Shown: positions 1 through 9,345 of the stretch, in pieces
Numbering within the stretch: position 1 is the stretch's first letter
How the letters are laid out: every line of letters starts with the position of its first letter
Source of the DNA: JAFCUW01 sp049897565
GTDB lineage: Bacteria > Pseudomonadota > Gammaproteobacteria > Burkholderiales > Burkholderiaceae_D
Assembly (NCBI RefSeq): GCF_049897565.1
Contig: NZ_JAFCWM010000020.1
Coordinates: forward strand, 1 to 64,000
Direction: 5' to 3'
DNA length: 64,000 bases
The notes under the pieces: model-generated
What the model was told of the DNA's origin: nothing
The model's input: the letters and a program-made list of their open reading frames with translations, nothing else
The model's database searches: none
Position numbers and translations under genes: made by a program

Positions 1-5
1 GTCAA

Positions 6-1111
6 ATGACCTCACCCGCAGCGCGTGCCGACATCATCGCAATGGTCGAAAAAGCGGTTGCCGAGGGGGCCCGTCAGTGCAGAGCATGCGCGATCGCCGG
101 CTTGAGCCCGCGTACCCTGTAGCGCTGGCAGCTGGCCGGTGTTGAACCGGATGGCCGTACCACGCGTATCCAGGACCCGCGCAATCAGCTCAGCGCGTCA
201 GAACGTGAACAGATCTTGGGGATTGTCAACTCAGCTGAGTTCGGCCAACTTCCGCCATGCCAGATCGTGCCGCGCCTGGCCGACCAAGGCATTTATGTCG
301 CCTCTGAGTCAACGTTCTATCGGGTTATGAGAGACGCCAACATGGTCAAGCACCGGCAGCAGCGCGACCAGGACAAGAGCGCAGCAAGCCGCGTGCTATC
401 TGCGCTACGGGACCGAACCAGCTCTACAGTTGGGACATCACTTATTTGCCGAGCGGGGTGAAGGGAATCTATTTTTACCTGTACATGTTCATCGATATCT
501 ACAGCCGGAAAGTCGTCGGCTGGCAGGTCTACCGGGACCAACAAAGCGGTCTGGCGGCCGAGGTCATGCGCGACATCTGCGGGCGGGAAAAAATCCGGCC
601 CAATCAGGTCGCGCTGCACTCCGACAATGGCAGCCCGATGAAGGGGTCGACGATGCTGGCCACCTTGCAGGCGCCGGGCGTCATGCCGTCGTTCAGCCGG
701 CCGGCAGTGAGCAACGACAACCCGTATTCGGAATCGTTGTTCAAGACGCTGAAGTATCGTCCTGATTACCCAGGCAAAGCATTTGCCGACCTGGCGCATG
801 CACGCAACTGGGTAGCCAAATTTGTGCGCTGGTACAACGACGAGCACCGTCACAGCACGATTAGATTCGTCACGCCTGCTCAGCGCCATGCAGGCTTGGA
901 CAGTGTCCTGCTGGCAGCCCGTAAGGCGTTGTATGACGCTGCCCGCGCAGCCAATCCACTGCGGTGGACCGGCCCAACACGCAACTGGACGCCGGTCAAC
1001 GAGGTGCATCTCAATCCAGACCAGACCATCAAGGAAACGCGAGCCCCGGCGCAAAATGCGTCGGAGTTCAAAAAGGCGGCTCAAAGGCGGCTCACGCGAC
1101 AACTAGCTTGA
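6..1111 (+). mobile_element. Decayed IS3-family transposase
   Basis: This is an IS3-type transposase broken in two places. From the ATG at 6 the frame encodes a helix-turn-helix region (AGLSPRTL-stop-RWQ) cut by a TAG at 120-122. It continues through the segment containing SESTFYRV to about 380, where a frameshift moves the reading frame by one base. The rest (to 1111) is the integrase core: WDITYLP (first Asp at about 434), LHSDNGS (second Asp) and NPYSESLFKTLKY (Glu), so the DDE triad survives. No single frame makes a full enzyme, so the copy is probably inactive. I did not resolve the terminal inverted repeats; the left end lies at or before the window edge. The family is clear from motifs; the subgroup is not. 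Confidence 0.85.
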
Positions 1112-1124
1112 CAGCCACCGTATT

Positions 1125-1165
1125 CGGACATTTCGCTTTTTGAAATGTTCGAATGTCAGACCTGA
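1125..1165. repeat. GTCAGACC-type repeat, partial copy
   Basis: This intergenic copy reads GGACATTTC, a short loop, GAAATGTTC, then GAATGTCAGACCTGA. The same string order (GAAATGTCCGAATGTCAGACCTGACACC, with small differences) recurs at about 32931-32959. It lies directly after the IS3 remnant and before prfB. It is part of a dispersed family in this window. Confidence 0.7.
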
Positions 1166-1200
1166 ACCCAGCGTTCAATCGTTAGCCCCTTCCGGTCGGG

Positions 1201-1206
1201 TATAAT
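1201..1206 (+). promoter_or_regulatory. Putative -10 box upstream of prfB
   Basis: A perfect TATAAT lies 40 bp before the prfB ATG. I see no good -35 at 17 bp, so the assignment rests on the -10 alone. Confidence 0.4.
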
Positions 1207-1245
1207 CGAAGGTTCGATTCAACCCAATTCAAGACCGGAAACGCC

Positions 1246-2350
1246 ATGGAAGCCGAACGCATCAACGCCCTCTCCGCCCTGCTTAACGACCTGACTGGTC
1301 GCGAAGCCGAACTTCGGAGGTATCTTTGACTACGATAAAAAGTCAGAGAAGCTCGAACAAGTCAACGAAGAACTAGAAGATCCGACCGTCTGGAACGATC
1401 CAAAACGCGCCCAGGATCTCGGTAAAGAGAAAAAGGCGCTCGAAGGCGTCGTGCACACGCTGCAAAAGGCCGACGCCGACCTGAAGGACGCGCACGACCT
1501 GTTCGACATGGCGCGCGAAGAAAGCGACGACGACACGCTCGAAGCGGTCATCGTCGACGCCGACGCCATCAAGCTCGTCATCGAAGGCATGGAGTTCCGC
1601 CGCATGTTCGGCAACCCGATGGACCAGAACAACTGCTTCATCGATATCCAGGCCGGCGCCGGCGGTACCGAGGCGCAGGACTGGGCCTCGATGCTGCTGC
1701 GCCAGTACCTGCGCTATTGCGAGCGCAAGGGCTTCAAGGTCGACATCCTCGAGCAGTCCGACGGCGAAGTCGCCGGCATCAAGACCGCCACGCTCAAAGT
1801 CGAGGGCGAGTACGCCTACGGCCACCTGCGCACCGAAACCGGCGTGCACCGCCTGGTGCGCAAGTCGCCGTTCGATTCCGCCAACGGCCGCCATACGTCG
1901 TTTACCAGCCTGTTCGTCTACCCTGAGGTGGACGACTCGATCGAGATCGACGTCAACCCGGCCGACATCCGCGTCGACACCTACCGCGCCTCCGGCGCCG
2001 GTGGACAGCACATCAACAAGACCGACTCCGCGGTGCGCATGACGCACGCGCCGACCGGGATCGTGGTGCAGTGCCAGAACGACCGCAGCCAGCACCGCAA
2101 CCGCGCCGAGGCGATGGAAATGCTGAAGGCGAAACTGTACGAGCACGAACTGCGCAAGCGCATGAGCGAGCAGCAGAAGCTGGAAGACTCCAAGACCGAC
2201 GTCGGCTGGGGCCACCAGATCCGCTCGTACGTGCTGGACCAGTCGCGCATCAAGGACCTGCGTACCGGCTTCGAGACCGGCAACACCAAGGGCGTGCTCG
2301 ATGGCGACCTCGATGACTTCATCGCCGCCTCCCTCAAGCAAGGCGTGTAA
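1246..2350 (+). CDS. prfB: Peptide chain release factor 2 (programmed +1 frameshift)
   Basis: RF2 recognises UGA and UAA stop codons and triggers peptide release on the ribosome. The first 27 codons run from ATG 1246 to an in-frame TGA at 1327-1329. Translation must slip +1 on CTT to continue from 1328 to the TAA at 2350, giving about 367 residues, the normal RF2 length. The product shows the GGQ peptidyl-hydrolase loop (SGAGGQHINKTDSAV) and the SPF codon-recognition motif (VRKSPFDSANGRHTS) that marks RF2 rather than RF1. The gene is followed by a HAD phosphatase and lysS in the same direction; prfB-lysS linkage is common in bacteria. Expression is autoregulated by RF2 level through the slip site. 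Confidence 0.97.
1316..1330 (+). promoter_or_regulatory. prfB +1 frameshift signal
   Basis: GGAGG at 1316-1320, then TAT, then the slippery CTT TGA C. The Shine-Dalgarno-like element sits three bases before CTT, exactly as in the well-studied enterobacterial signal. When RF2 is scarce the TGA is read slowly and the ribosome shifts forward, making more RF2. Confidence 0.93.
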
Positions 2351-2353
2351 GCA

Positions 2354-3019
2354 ATGAGCCTCGAGAAAAGCGCATTCATCTTCGACATGGACGGCACCAT
2401 CGTCGACAACATGGCCTTCCATACGCAGTCGTGGATCACCTTCTTCGAACAGCGCGGCATGACGATCGATGCGGAAGAGTTCTTCCGCACCACCGCCGGC
2501 CGCCAGGGCAAGGAGATCATCCGCGCGCACATGGGCGAACACCTCAAGGACGACGAGGTGCTGGCGCTGAACCTGGAAAAGGAATCCGTCTACCGCGAGC
2601 TGTACGGTCCGCACCGCAAGACGGTGGGCGGCTTCGATGAACTGATCCGTCGCGCCAAAGAGCAAGGCGTGGTGCTGGCCGTGGCCACCGCCGCGCCGAA
2701 CGCCAACATCGAGTTCACGCTCGATGGGCTCGACCTGCGGCGCCATTTCGATATCGTCGTCGGGGCAGCCGACGTCGCCCGCGGCAAACCGAATCCGGAC
2801 GGCTTCCTGCTCGCCGCCGAGCGCTGCGCCGTGCCGCCGGAACGCTGTATCGTGTTCGAAGACGCGCCGCTCGGCGTCGAAGCGGCGCGCCGCGCCGGCA
2901 TGCGCTGCGTGGTGCTGACCACCACCCTGCCGGCCAACGCCTTCGACGAGTTCGAGAACGTCATCGCCGTTGCCGCCGATTTCTCCGAACTCGATATCGA
3001 CGCCCTGTTCGCAGACTGA
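2354..3019 (+). CDS. HAD-superfamily phosphatase, beta-phosphoglucomutase-like
   Basis: A 221-residue HAD hydrolase. Motif I is FDMDGTIVDN near residues 10-19 (nucleophile Asp and acid/base Asp). A helical cap follows. Motif II is the VATAAPN region, motif III Lys lies in GKPNPDGF, and motif IV is the FEDAPLGVEAA segment. This arrangement is typical of the beta-phosphoglucomutase/phosphonatase-like subfamily, which dephosphorylates small phosphosugars or similar metabolites; the substrate cannot be read from sequence. It starts 3 bp after the prfB stop and ends about 40 bp before lysS, so the three are probably co-transcribed. No signal peptide, so cytoplasmic. Confidence 0.88.
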   Translation: MSLEKSAFIFDMDGTIVDNMAFHTQSWITFFEQRGMTIDAEEFFRTTAGRQGKEIIRAHMGEHLKDDEVLALNLEKESVYRELYGPHRKTVGGFDELIRRAKEQGVVLAVATAAPNANIEFTLDGLDLRRHFDIVVGAADVARGKPNPDGFLLAAERCAVPPERCIVFEDAPLGVEAARRAGMRCVVLTTTLPANAFDEFENVIAVAADFSELDIDALFAD

Positions 3020-3059
3020 CCAGCGCAGCCGTTCAAATCAACCTACCAATAAAACTATC

Positions 3060-4592
3060 ATGACCACCGACATCCAGGACCAAGCCACGCAGCCGGCCGA
3101 CGAAAACAAGATCATCGCCGAGCGCCGCGCCAAGCTGGCCACGCTGCGCGGCAATGGCATCGCCTTCCCGAACGACTTCCGTCCGCAGCACAAGGCCGCC
3201 GCCATTCACGAGCAATTCGGCGCCAGGACGCGCGAAGAACTCGAAGCGAACCCGGTGGCCGTGGTCATGGCTGGCCGCATGATGCTCAAGCGCGAAGCCG
3301 GCAAGAAGGCCGCCTTCGCCACGCTGCAGGATTCGTCCGGCGCGCGCGCCGATGGCCGCATCCAGATCTACGCCACGCTGGACCTGACCGGCGCAGCCGC
3401 GATGGAAGCGCTGCATCACTACGACCTGGGCGACATCCTCGGCGTCGAAGGTACGCTGTTCAAGACCAAGACGGACGAACTGACCGTCAAGGTCAGCAAC
3501 CTGCGCCTGATCACCAAGTCGCTGCGCCCGCTGCCGGACAAGTTCCACGGCCTGTCCGACCAGGAAACCAAGTACCGCCAGCGCTACGTCGACCTGATCA
3601 TGAACGAAGAGACGCGCCGCACCTTCAAGGCACGCACCGCCGCGATGTCGTCGATCCGCCGCTTCATGGAAGAAAACGACTTCATGGAAGTCGAGACGCC
3701 GATGCTGCACACGATCCCCGGCGGCGCTGCAGCCAAACCGTTCATCACCCACCACAACGCGCTCGACATGGAGATGTTCCTGCGCATCGCGCCGGAGCTG
3801 TACCTCAAGCGCCTGGTCGTCGGCGGTTTCGACCGCGTGTTCGAGGTGAACCGCAACTTCCGCAATGAAGGCGTCTCGCCGCGTCACAATCCTGAATTCA
3901 CGATGATGGAGTTTTACGCGGCCTACACCGACTACCAGTGGATCATGAACTTCACCGAAGCTGTGATCCGCCAGGCCGCGGTCGACGCGCACGGCACCGC
4001 TCTCTTGACCTACGGCGGGCGCGAGCTGGATCTCACCAAGCCGTTCCACCGCATGACAATCGTCGAGTCGATTAACAAGTTCGCACCAGGCTACACCAAC
4101 GAGCAGCTGCACGACATGGACTTCCTGAAGGCCGAGCTGCTCAAGTTCGGCGTCAAGCCATTCGCCACGTCGGGCCTGGGTTCGCTGCAGCTGTCGCTGT
4201 TCGAAGAGACCGCCGAAGCGCAGCTATGGGAGCCGACCTTCATCGTCGACTACCCGGCCGAAGTGTCGCCGCTGGCGCGCGCATCGGACACGGCGCCTGG
4301 CATCACCGAGCGCTTCGAGCTGTTCATCGTCGGCCGCGAAATCGCCAATGGTTTTTCGGAGCTGAACGACGCCGAAGACCAGTCGGCGCGCTTCCTGGCG
4401 CAGGTAGCGGCCAAGGATGCGGGCGACGAGGAGGCGATGTTCTACGACGCCGACTACATCCGCGCGCTCGAATACGGCATGCCGCCGGCCGGCGGTTGCG
4501 GCATCGGCATCGACCGTTTGATGATGCTCATTACCGACTCGCCGAATATCCGCGACGTGATTCTGTTCCCGCACTTGCGCCGGGAAGAGTAA
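3060..4592 (+). CDS. lysS: Lysyl-tRNA synthetase, class II
   Basis: This enzyme charges tRNA-Lys with lysine. The product is 510 residues, normal for bacterial LysRS. It has an N-terminal OB-fold anticodon-binding domain (about residues 55-170) and a class II catalytic core: motif 2 around FRNEGVSPRHNPEFT and motif 3 around GIGIDRLMMLITDSPNIRD. The ATG at 3060 follows a short gap after the HAD gene; the longer frame upstream of it overlaps that gene and lacks family similarity. A hairpin with a T-run follows at 4612-4633. Confidence 0.97.
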   Translation: MTTDIQDQATQPADENKIIAERRAKLATLRGNGIAFPNDFRPQHKAAAIHEQFGARTREELEANPVAVVMAGRMMLKREAGKKAAFATLQDSSGARADGRIQIYATLDLTGAAAMEALHHYDLGDILGVEGTLFKTKTDELTVKVSNLRLITKSLRPLPDKFHGLSDQETKYRQRYVDLIMNEETRRTFKARTAAMSSIRRFMEENDFMEVETPMLHTIPGGAAAKPFITHHNALDMEMFLRIAPELYLKRLVVGGFDRVFEVNRNFRNEGVSPRHNPEFTMMEFYAAYTDYQWIMNFTEAVIRQAAVDAHGTALLTYGGRELDLTKPFHRMTIVESINKFAPGYTNEQLHDMDFLKAELLKFGVKPFATSGLGSLQLSLFEETAEAQLWEPTFIVDYPAEVSPLARASDTAPGITERFELFIVGREIANGFSELNDAEDQSARFLAQVAAKDAGDEEAMFYDADYIRALEYGMPPAGGCGIGIDRLMMLITDSPNIRDVILFPHLRREE

Positions 4593-4611
4593 GGAAGCTT
4601 GGTTGGGATGA

Positions 4612-4633
4612 GGGCTCGGATGAGCCCCCTTTT
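4612..4633 (+). terminator. Rho-independent terminator after lysS
   Basis: GGGCTC-GGAT-GAGCCC followed by CCTTTT, 20 bp past the lysS stop. It slightly overlaps the stop of the opposing gene at 4632. Confidence 0.75.
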
Positions 4634-4982
4634 AGTATCCCGCACGGGCAAGCAAATATACAGCCAGGACGAGCAATGAGACGATCCCGATAATCCGCCA
4701 TGTTTGGGCATTCAAGCTCGTCTGAACCTGTGCGATCATCGCGTGCATTTCGGTCCGAAGCTTTTCGTTGTCGATCCTGAGTGCGCTGATGTCAGTTTCA
4801 AGGCGGCTCAGAATCTTCGATTCGACAGTTCTCAGTTCGAGGCGCCGGTCTTGGATTTCCGTCTTGAGTTCAAGTCGGACCTCTTGGAGGTCCGCCTTGG
4901 TGACGTAGTTTGAGCGCACGACCGCCACGTCCGCTTTCAGGGACGAGAGGTCGTCTTCAAAGGAGCGCGAGTCGTGGTTCAT
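4632..4982 (-). CDS. Small coiled-coil protein with C-terminal membrane anchor
   Basis: A 116-residue protein I do not recognise by name. Residues from about 10 to 80 are a charged, heptad-like helix (SSLKADVAVVRSNYVTKADL, then ELKTEIQDRRLELRTVESKI), predicted coiled coil. Residues about 93-112 (IIGIVSLLVLAVYLLARAG) form one transmembrane segment at the very C-terminus, so it looks tail-anchored. The KADLQEVRLELKTEI pattern resembles the DUF1640/haemolysin XhlA-like group of small anchored coiled coils. It is a single gene, convergent with lysS and co-oriented with ppnN. No partner is evident. Confidence 0.7.
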   Translation of the reverse strand: MNHDSRSFEDDLSSLKADVAVVRSNYVTKADLQEVRLELKTEIQDRRLELRTVESKILSRLETDISALRIDNEKLRTEMHAMIAQVQTSLNAQTWRIIGIVSLLVLAVYLLARAGY

Positions 4983-5064
4983 ATGTCCATGATCCCGCTA
5001 CGCGGGATCCGCGTCAACAGACGCACGATTGGATCGGCGCGACCGTCGACTCCTCTCAGCTAAG

Positions 5065-6435
5065 CTACTGAATCACGCGATAGCACGGAACATACGTCTT
5101 GCCCGGCAGTTTCATTCGGCTCTGCTCGACGAACGAAGACAGTAGCGCATCCATCGGTCCCATGATTGCCGGGTCGCCGTGGATTTCGAAATGGCCGAAC
5201 TTCTCGATTGCCCGGATTCCCTCATCCTTGACGTTACCTGCCACCACGCCTGAAAACGCGCGCCGCAGGTTCGCAGCCAGCAGGTGCGTGGCCTGGTTCT
5301 TGTGCAGGCTAAGGCCGCGCATATTCTCGTGGGTCGGCTTGAACGGACGCTGGAACTCCTCGTCGATTTTCAGCAGCCAGTTGAAGTAATACGCATCGCT
5401 GCGCGACTTGCGGAATTCGCGCACTTCCTTGATCGCCGTTTGCATTTCGCGCGCCACCAATTCGGGGTCGTCGACGATGATCTTGTAGCGCTGCTGCGCC
5501 GCTTCGCCAAGGGTCGCGCCGATAAACTCGTTGATCTGCTTGAAGTAATCGCGCGATGTCTCCGGGCCGGTGAAAATGAGCGGGTAAGGCATATCGGCGT
5601 TATCCGGGTGCAGCAGGATGCCGAGGATGTACAGGATCTCTTCCGCGGTGCCGGCGCCGCCTGGGAACACGATGATGCCGTGGCCGGTACGCACGAATGC
5701 CTCGAGCCGCTTTTCGATGTCCGGCATGATGACCAGGTCGTTGACGATCGGGTTCGGCGATTCGGCCGCGATGATGCCAGGCTCGGAGATGCCCAGGTAG
5801 CGGCCACCGGTAAGGCGCTGCTTGGCGTGGCCGATGGTGGCGCCTTTCATCGGGCCCTTCATGGCGCCCGGTCCGCAGCCGGTGCAGATATCGAGGTCGC
5901 GCAACCCCATCTGGTAGCCGACTTCTTTCGAATAGTTGTATTCGATCCGGTTGATCGAATGGCCGCCCCAGCACACCACCAGGTTCGGATTGCGCTGCGG
6001 ACGCAGCACGTTGGCGTTGCGCAGGATGTGGAACACCGAATCGGTGATGCCGCCCGACTGCGAATTGTCGAATTTTGGATTGTCGGTAATCTCGCTGTTG
6101 ATGAAGACGATATCGCGCAGCACCGCGAACAGGTGCTCGTGGATCCCCTTTATCATTTTGCCATCGACGAAAGCGATCGCCGGCGCACCCTTGATATCGA
6201 GCTTGATGCCGCGCTCGCGCTGCACGATGCTGATGTCGAACGACTTGTACCGCTCCAGCAGTTCCTTGCCGTCGTCGATCGAACTGCCGCAGTTGAGCAC
6301 CGCCAGCGCGCAATTGCGAAAAACCTGATACAGGCCGCCCTGGCTGGTGTCGAGAAGCTTGACAACTTCGGCTTTCGACAGCACTTCGAGCCGGCCTTCC
6401 GGCGAAATTAGGGTATCGACAACGTCGTGGTCCAT
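5065..6435 (-). CDS. ppnN: Nucleotide 5'-monophosphate nucleosidase PpnN (YgdH)
   Basis: PpnN cleaves purine and pyrimidine nucleoside monophosphates to base plus ribose 5-phosphate; in E. coli it is controlled by (p)ppGpp. The product is 456 residues, matching the E. coli enzyme (454). It carries the LOG-family nucleotide-binding signature PGGAGTAEEI, the RERGIKLDI segment of the N-terminal domain, and the conserved VCWGGHSINRIEY and CTGCGPGAMKGPMKGA stretches. ATG 6435 is chosen because AAGGAA sits about 10 bases upstream and MDHDVVDTLISPEG matches the usual N-terminus; longer frames add unrelated sequence. Confidence 0.95.
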   Translation of the reverse strand: MDHDVVDTLISPEGRLEVLSKAEVVKLLDTSQGGLYQVFRNCALAVLNCGSSIDDGKELLERYKSFDISIVQRERGIKLDIKGAPAIAFVDGKMIKGIHEHLFAVLRDIVFINSEITDNPKFDNSQSGGITDSVFHILRNANVLRPQRNPNLVVCWGGHSINRIEYNYSKEVGYQMGLRDLDICTGCGPGAMKGPMKGATIGHAKQRLTGGRYLGISEPGIIAAESPNPIVNDLVIMPDIEKRLEAFVRTGHGIIVFPGGAGTAEEILYILGILLHPDNADMPYPLIFTGPETSRDYFKQINEFIGATLGEAAQQRYKIIVDDPELVAREMQTAIKEVREFRKSRSDAYYFNWLLKIDEEFQRPFKPTHENMRGLSLHKNQATHLLAANLRRAFSGVVAGNVKDEGIRAIEKFGHFEIHGDPAIMGPMDALLSSFVEQSRMKLPGKTYVPCYRVIQ

Positions 6436-6714
6436 AGTGCAAATTCCTTTTCTGATTCTGTGTAACGAACGAGCCTGCAATGCCAATATACGACAACTGA
6501 AGCTAGTTTGTGCAGCGCAGTTTGAGGCGGGGGTGCGCGCGGCCAAATGAGGCGCGTTTAACACATCCGGCAAAAATTCGCTTGCGCCGGCCGATTTACA
6601 TTAAAATGCAGCGCATTGGATTAGATGGCCTCACTCATCGCACATCCGGCGGCGTGAGGGGCGATAGAAGCTCCATATGATTATCCATTCATAACTATAT
6701 CCGGGAGATCCCGC

Positions 6715-8229
6715 ATGAGCGGTGCAGCTACACCTACGACGCCTGTCGTAATACCAGAATTCAAGCAGATAATGGGTCATCCAAGTCCGCTGTGGATGTT
6801 GTTCATGACCGAATTTTGGGAACGCTTCGCGTTCTACGGCATTCGCTGGGCGCTGGTTCTCTACATCGTCACCCAGTTCCATGGCGGTGCAGCTGCCGGC
6901 CAGGCCGACGCCAACCTCACTTACGGCTCCTACCTGGCGCTGGTGTATGCGGGCGCAGTATTCGGCGGTTACGTCGCCGACAAAGTCATCGGCTACCAGC
7001 GCTCGATCCTGATCGGCGCCGCCTTCATGGCCATCGGCCTGTTCGCCATCGCGATTCCCGATCCTGATATCTTCAAGGTTGGCCTGGCCACGATCATCGT
7101 CGGTAACGGCATGTTCAAGCCGAACATCTCGACCATGGTCGGCAAGCTGTATGCGCTCGACGACACCCGCCGCGACAGCGGCTTCACCATTTTCTACATG
7201 GGCATCAACGCCGGCGCCTTCGTCGCGCCGATCCTGACCCAGCAACTGGCGCAGAAGGTCTTCAGCATCAACGACATCCCGGCCTACAAGGTCGTGTTCA
7301 TCGCCTCCGGTATCGGCATGCTGATCAGCCTTTTCTGGTTCGCCGTGGGCCGCAAGGCGCTCAAAGGCATCGGCGCTCCGGAAGCGGACGCACAGAACCC
7401 GATGCGCATGGTGTACGTGATCCTCGGCGCCATCGCCGTGATCCCGCTGATGTACTTCCTGCTCAAGGCCGGCGCGGCCAACCTGCAGATCGTGCTGTCG
7501 ATCCTGTTCCTCGGCCTCGTCGTCATGCTGATCCGCGAAGGCATCCGCGACGGCGCGGTCGCTCGCGACAAGACGATTGCCCTGCTGATCATCTTCGCCT
7601 TCAATATCCTGTTCTGGATGTTCTTCGAACAGGCCGGCAGCTCGTTTACCTTCCTGGCCGAGAATATCGTCAACCGCGCCGGCGTGTTCGGCATGACGGA
7701 ATTCCCGACCGCCTGGTTCCAGAGCGTGAACTCGGTGGCGATCATTGCCTGCGCACCGATCATCGCTTGGATCTGGGTGGCCATGGGCCGCAAGAACGTG
7801 AACCCGTCGATCCCGCGTAAATTCGGCCTCGGCATTCTGTTCAACGGCCTCGCTTTCGGCCTGCTGATGTACGCCCTGTCGTTCCTGGTCGACCCGACCA
7901 TCAACAAGATCCCGTTCTGGACCCTGTTCGCGGTGTACTGGATCCAGTCGATCGGTGAGCTGTGCCTGTCGCCGATCGGCCTGTCGATGACCACCAAGCT
8001 GGCACCGGTGCGCCTGGTTGGCCTGGGCATGGGAGGCTGGTTCCTGTCGACCGGTATCGGCAACAACCTGTCGGGCATCTTCGCCAGCCACGTCTCCGGT
8101 GAAGCCGGCATGTCGGTCGCCTCTGCGCTCTCCGGCTACACGTTCGGCTTCTGGTCGCTGATGGCCGGCGGCGTGCTGCTGTTCCTGCTCGCACCGATGA
8201 TCCAGAAGCTGATGCACGGCGTAAAGTAA
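6715..8229 (+). CDS. POT-family proton-coupled peptide transporter
   Basis: A 504-residue inner-membrane MFS protein of the PTR2/POT family, which imports di- and tripeptides with protons. The signature EFWERFAFYGIRWALVLY near residues 37-54 is the conserved E-x-x-E-R-F region of helix 1. About 12 to 14 hydrophobic helices follow, and FYMGINAGAFVAP is the second PTR2 signature. An RBS-like GGGAG lies just upstream of the ATG. Downstream is a strong terminator, so the gene is monocistronic. It resembles DtpA/YjdL-type transporters, but the exact orthologue cannot be assigned. Confidence 0.93.
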   Translation: MSGAATPTTPVVIPEFKQIMGHPSPLWMLFMTEFWERFAFYGIRWALVLYIVTQFHGGAAAGQADANLTYGSYLALVYAGAVFGGYVADKVIGYQRSILIGAAFMAIGLFAIAIPDPDIFKVGLATIIVGNGMFKPNISTMVGKLYALDDTRRDSGFTIFYMGINAGAFVAPILTQQLAQKVFSINDIPAYKVVFIASGIGMLISLFWFAVGRKALKGIGAPEADAQNPMRMVYVILGAIAVIPLMYFLLKAGAANLQIVLSILFLGLVVMLIREGIRDGAVARDKTIALLIIFAFNILFWMFFEQAGSSFTFLAENIVNRAGVFGMTEFPTAWFQSVNSVAIIACAPIIAWIWVAMGRKNVNPSIPRKFGLGILFNGLAFGLLMYALSFLVDPTINKIPFWTLFAVYWIQSIGELCLSPIGLSMTTKLAPVRLVGLGMGGWFLSTGIGNNLSGIFASHVSGEAGMSVASALSGYTFGFWSLMAGGVLLFLLAPMIQKLMHGVK

Positions 8230-8245
8230 GCCAGTCGCATACAGT

Positions 8246-8274
8246 AAAACGGCGGCCTGCGGGCCGCCGTTTTT
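8246..8274 (+). terminator. Terminator after the POT transporter
   Basis: Stem AAAACGGCGGCC / GGCCGCCGTTTT with a TGCG loop, followed by further T. Placed 17 bp after the stop. Confidence 0.88.
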
Positions 8275-8297
8275 CATTTCCTGCTCGGATTAGTTCA

Positions 8298-8329
8298 GGT
8301 GTCAGGTCTGACATGTCAGACCTGACACC
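8298..8329. repeat. Perfect 32-bp GTCAGACC palindrome
   Basis: Two exact 16-bp arms: GGTGTCAGGTCTGACA and its reverse complement. It lies between the POT terminator and the stop of the convergent LysR gene. Same family as the copies at 22168, 32851, 35855 and 38533. Confidence 0.85.
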
Positions 8330-8338
8330 AGCATTTTT

Positions 8339-9241
8339 TTAGGCAATGGGCACGCCGGCGCGGCGCATGTCGTCCATCTCGGCCACCAGCCAGGCGCGAA
8401 AGCGCTGCACCTTCGTCATGCTCGCCTTGTTCGGGTTGACCATGAAGCGGTAGCCGCTGCCGAAAGGCGCGCTCTTGCAGTTGATCTGCCTGAGCGACCC
8501 CTTGAGGATGTCCTGGAACGCGATCCCGTACGCTACCAGCGCGATGCCCTGCCCCGCCACCGCCGCCTGCGCCAGCACGCCCCAATGGCTGTAGCCACGC
8601 GAGAAATCGTAGTTGCCCTTCAGCGCCTTGTTCTCGTTAAGCAGCTGCAGCCACGATTCCGGCGTCTTCTCGTACAGCAGCGGGAAATTCGGCAGGTCGG
8701 CCAGGGTCAGGTCGGCCTGGCCGGGCGCCAGCAGGTGCGGGCTGTAGACGGCGATGAGCCGCTCGCGAAACAGCAGCGCCGAGTCGCCATCGGACACCGG
8801 TCCGTAGCGCACCGCCACGTCGGTGCTGTCGTCTTCCAGGTTGGCCGGCGCATCGTTCGAATCGATGCGGATATCGAGCTCCGGATAGAGCTTGGTGAAG
8901 CGGTGCATGCGCGGCACCAGCCACTTGATGGCAAACGAATGGGTGGTCGAAATGCGCAGGATCGATTCCTCGTCGCCTTCCTGCAGCGCGCCGATCTTGG
9001 CGCGCAAATCTCCCAGCATGCGCCGCACGGTGATGGCCAGCTCGTGGCCTTTTTCGGTCAGCGTGACGTGGCGCGCGTGGCGGATGAACAGCGCAAAGCC
9101 GACTGTCTCCTCGAGGTGCTTGACCTGCTGGCTGATCGCCGCCGGCGTCTTGTGCAGCTCCTGAGCGGCCAGCTTGAAACTGCCCCAGCGCGCGGCGCAC
9201 TCGAAGTCGATCAGCCCGGAGAGACTGCGCATGGGCTTCAA
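8339..9241 (-). CDS. LysR-family transcriptional regulator, GcvA-like
   Basis: A DNA-binding activator/repressor of about 300 residues. The N-terminal winged HTH is seen as LIDFECAARWGSFKLAAQEL and TPAAISQQVKHLEE, followed by the linker helix and a periplasmic-binding-protein-like effector domain (from about residue 90). The family usually begins 5-8 residues before the L-x-x-F-E motif. TTG at 9241 has GGAGG four bases upstream; ATG 9232 and ATG 9256 are alternatives. It is divergent from the epimerase-like gene at 9346 with about 100 bp between, so that gene is the likeliest target. Effector unknown. Confidence 0.9.
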   Translation of the reverse strand: MKPMRSLSGLIDFECAARWGSFKLAAQELHKTPAAISQQVKHLEETVGFALFIRHARHVTLTEKGHELAITVRRMLGDLRAKIGALQEGDEESILRISTTHSFAIKWLVPRMHRFTKLYPELDIRIDSNDAPANLEDDSTDVAVRYGPVSDGDSALLFRERLIAVYSPHLLAPGQADLTLADLPNFPLLYEKTPESWLQLLNENKALKGNYDFSRGYSHWGVLAQAAVAGQGIALVAYGIAFQDILKGSLRQINCKSAPFGSGYRFMVNPNKASMTKVQRFRAWLVAEMDDMRRAGVPIA

Positions 9242-9345
9242 GTCGCCTCCATGCATAAGTTTATCTTGCTCATGGGCTAAATTTTTCTCGTTTGATGCTT
9301 CTGTGCCCGGGGAGGAAAATATAACCGATTCGATAAGGAAACGCC

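Noticed and set aside
6631..8277. 548-codon open frame antisense to the POT transporter
   Set aside because: Same shadow pattern; the sense strand has clear PTR2 motifs, a promoter context and a terminator.
8298..8329. 32-bp palindrome as an operator or as a terminator
   Set aside because: A separate terminator already serves the POT gene, and the same palindrome recurs at other gene ends, so it is better described as a repeat.
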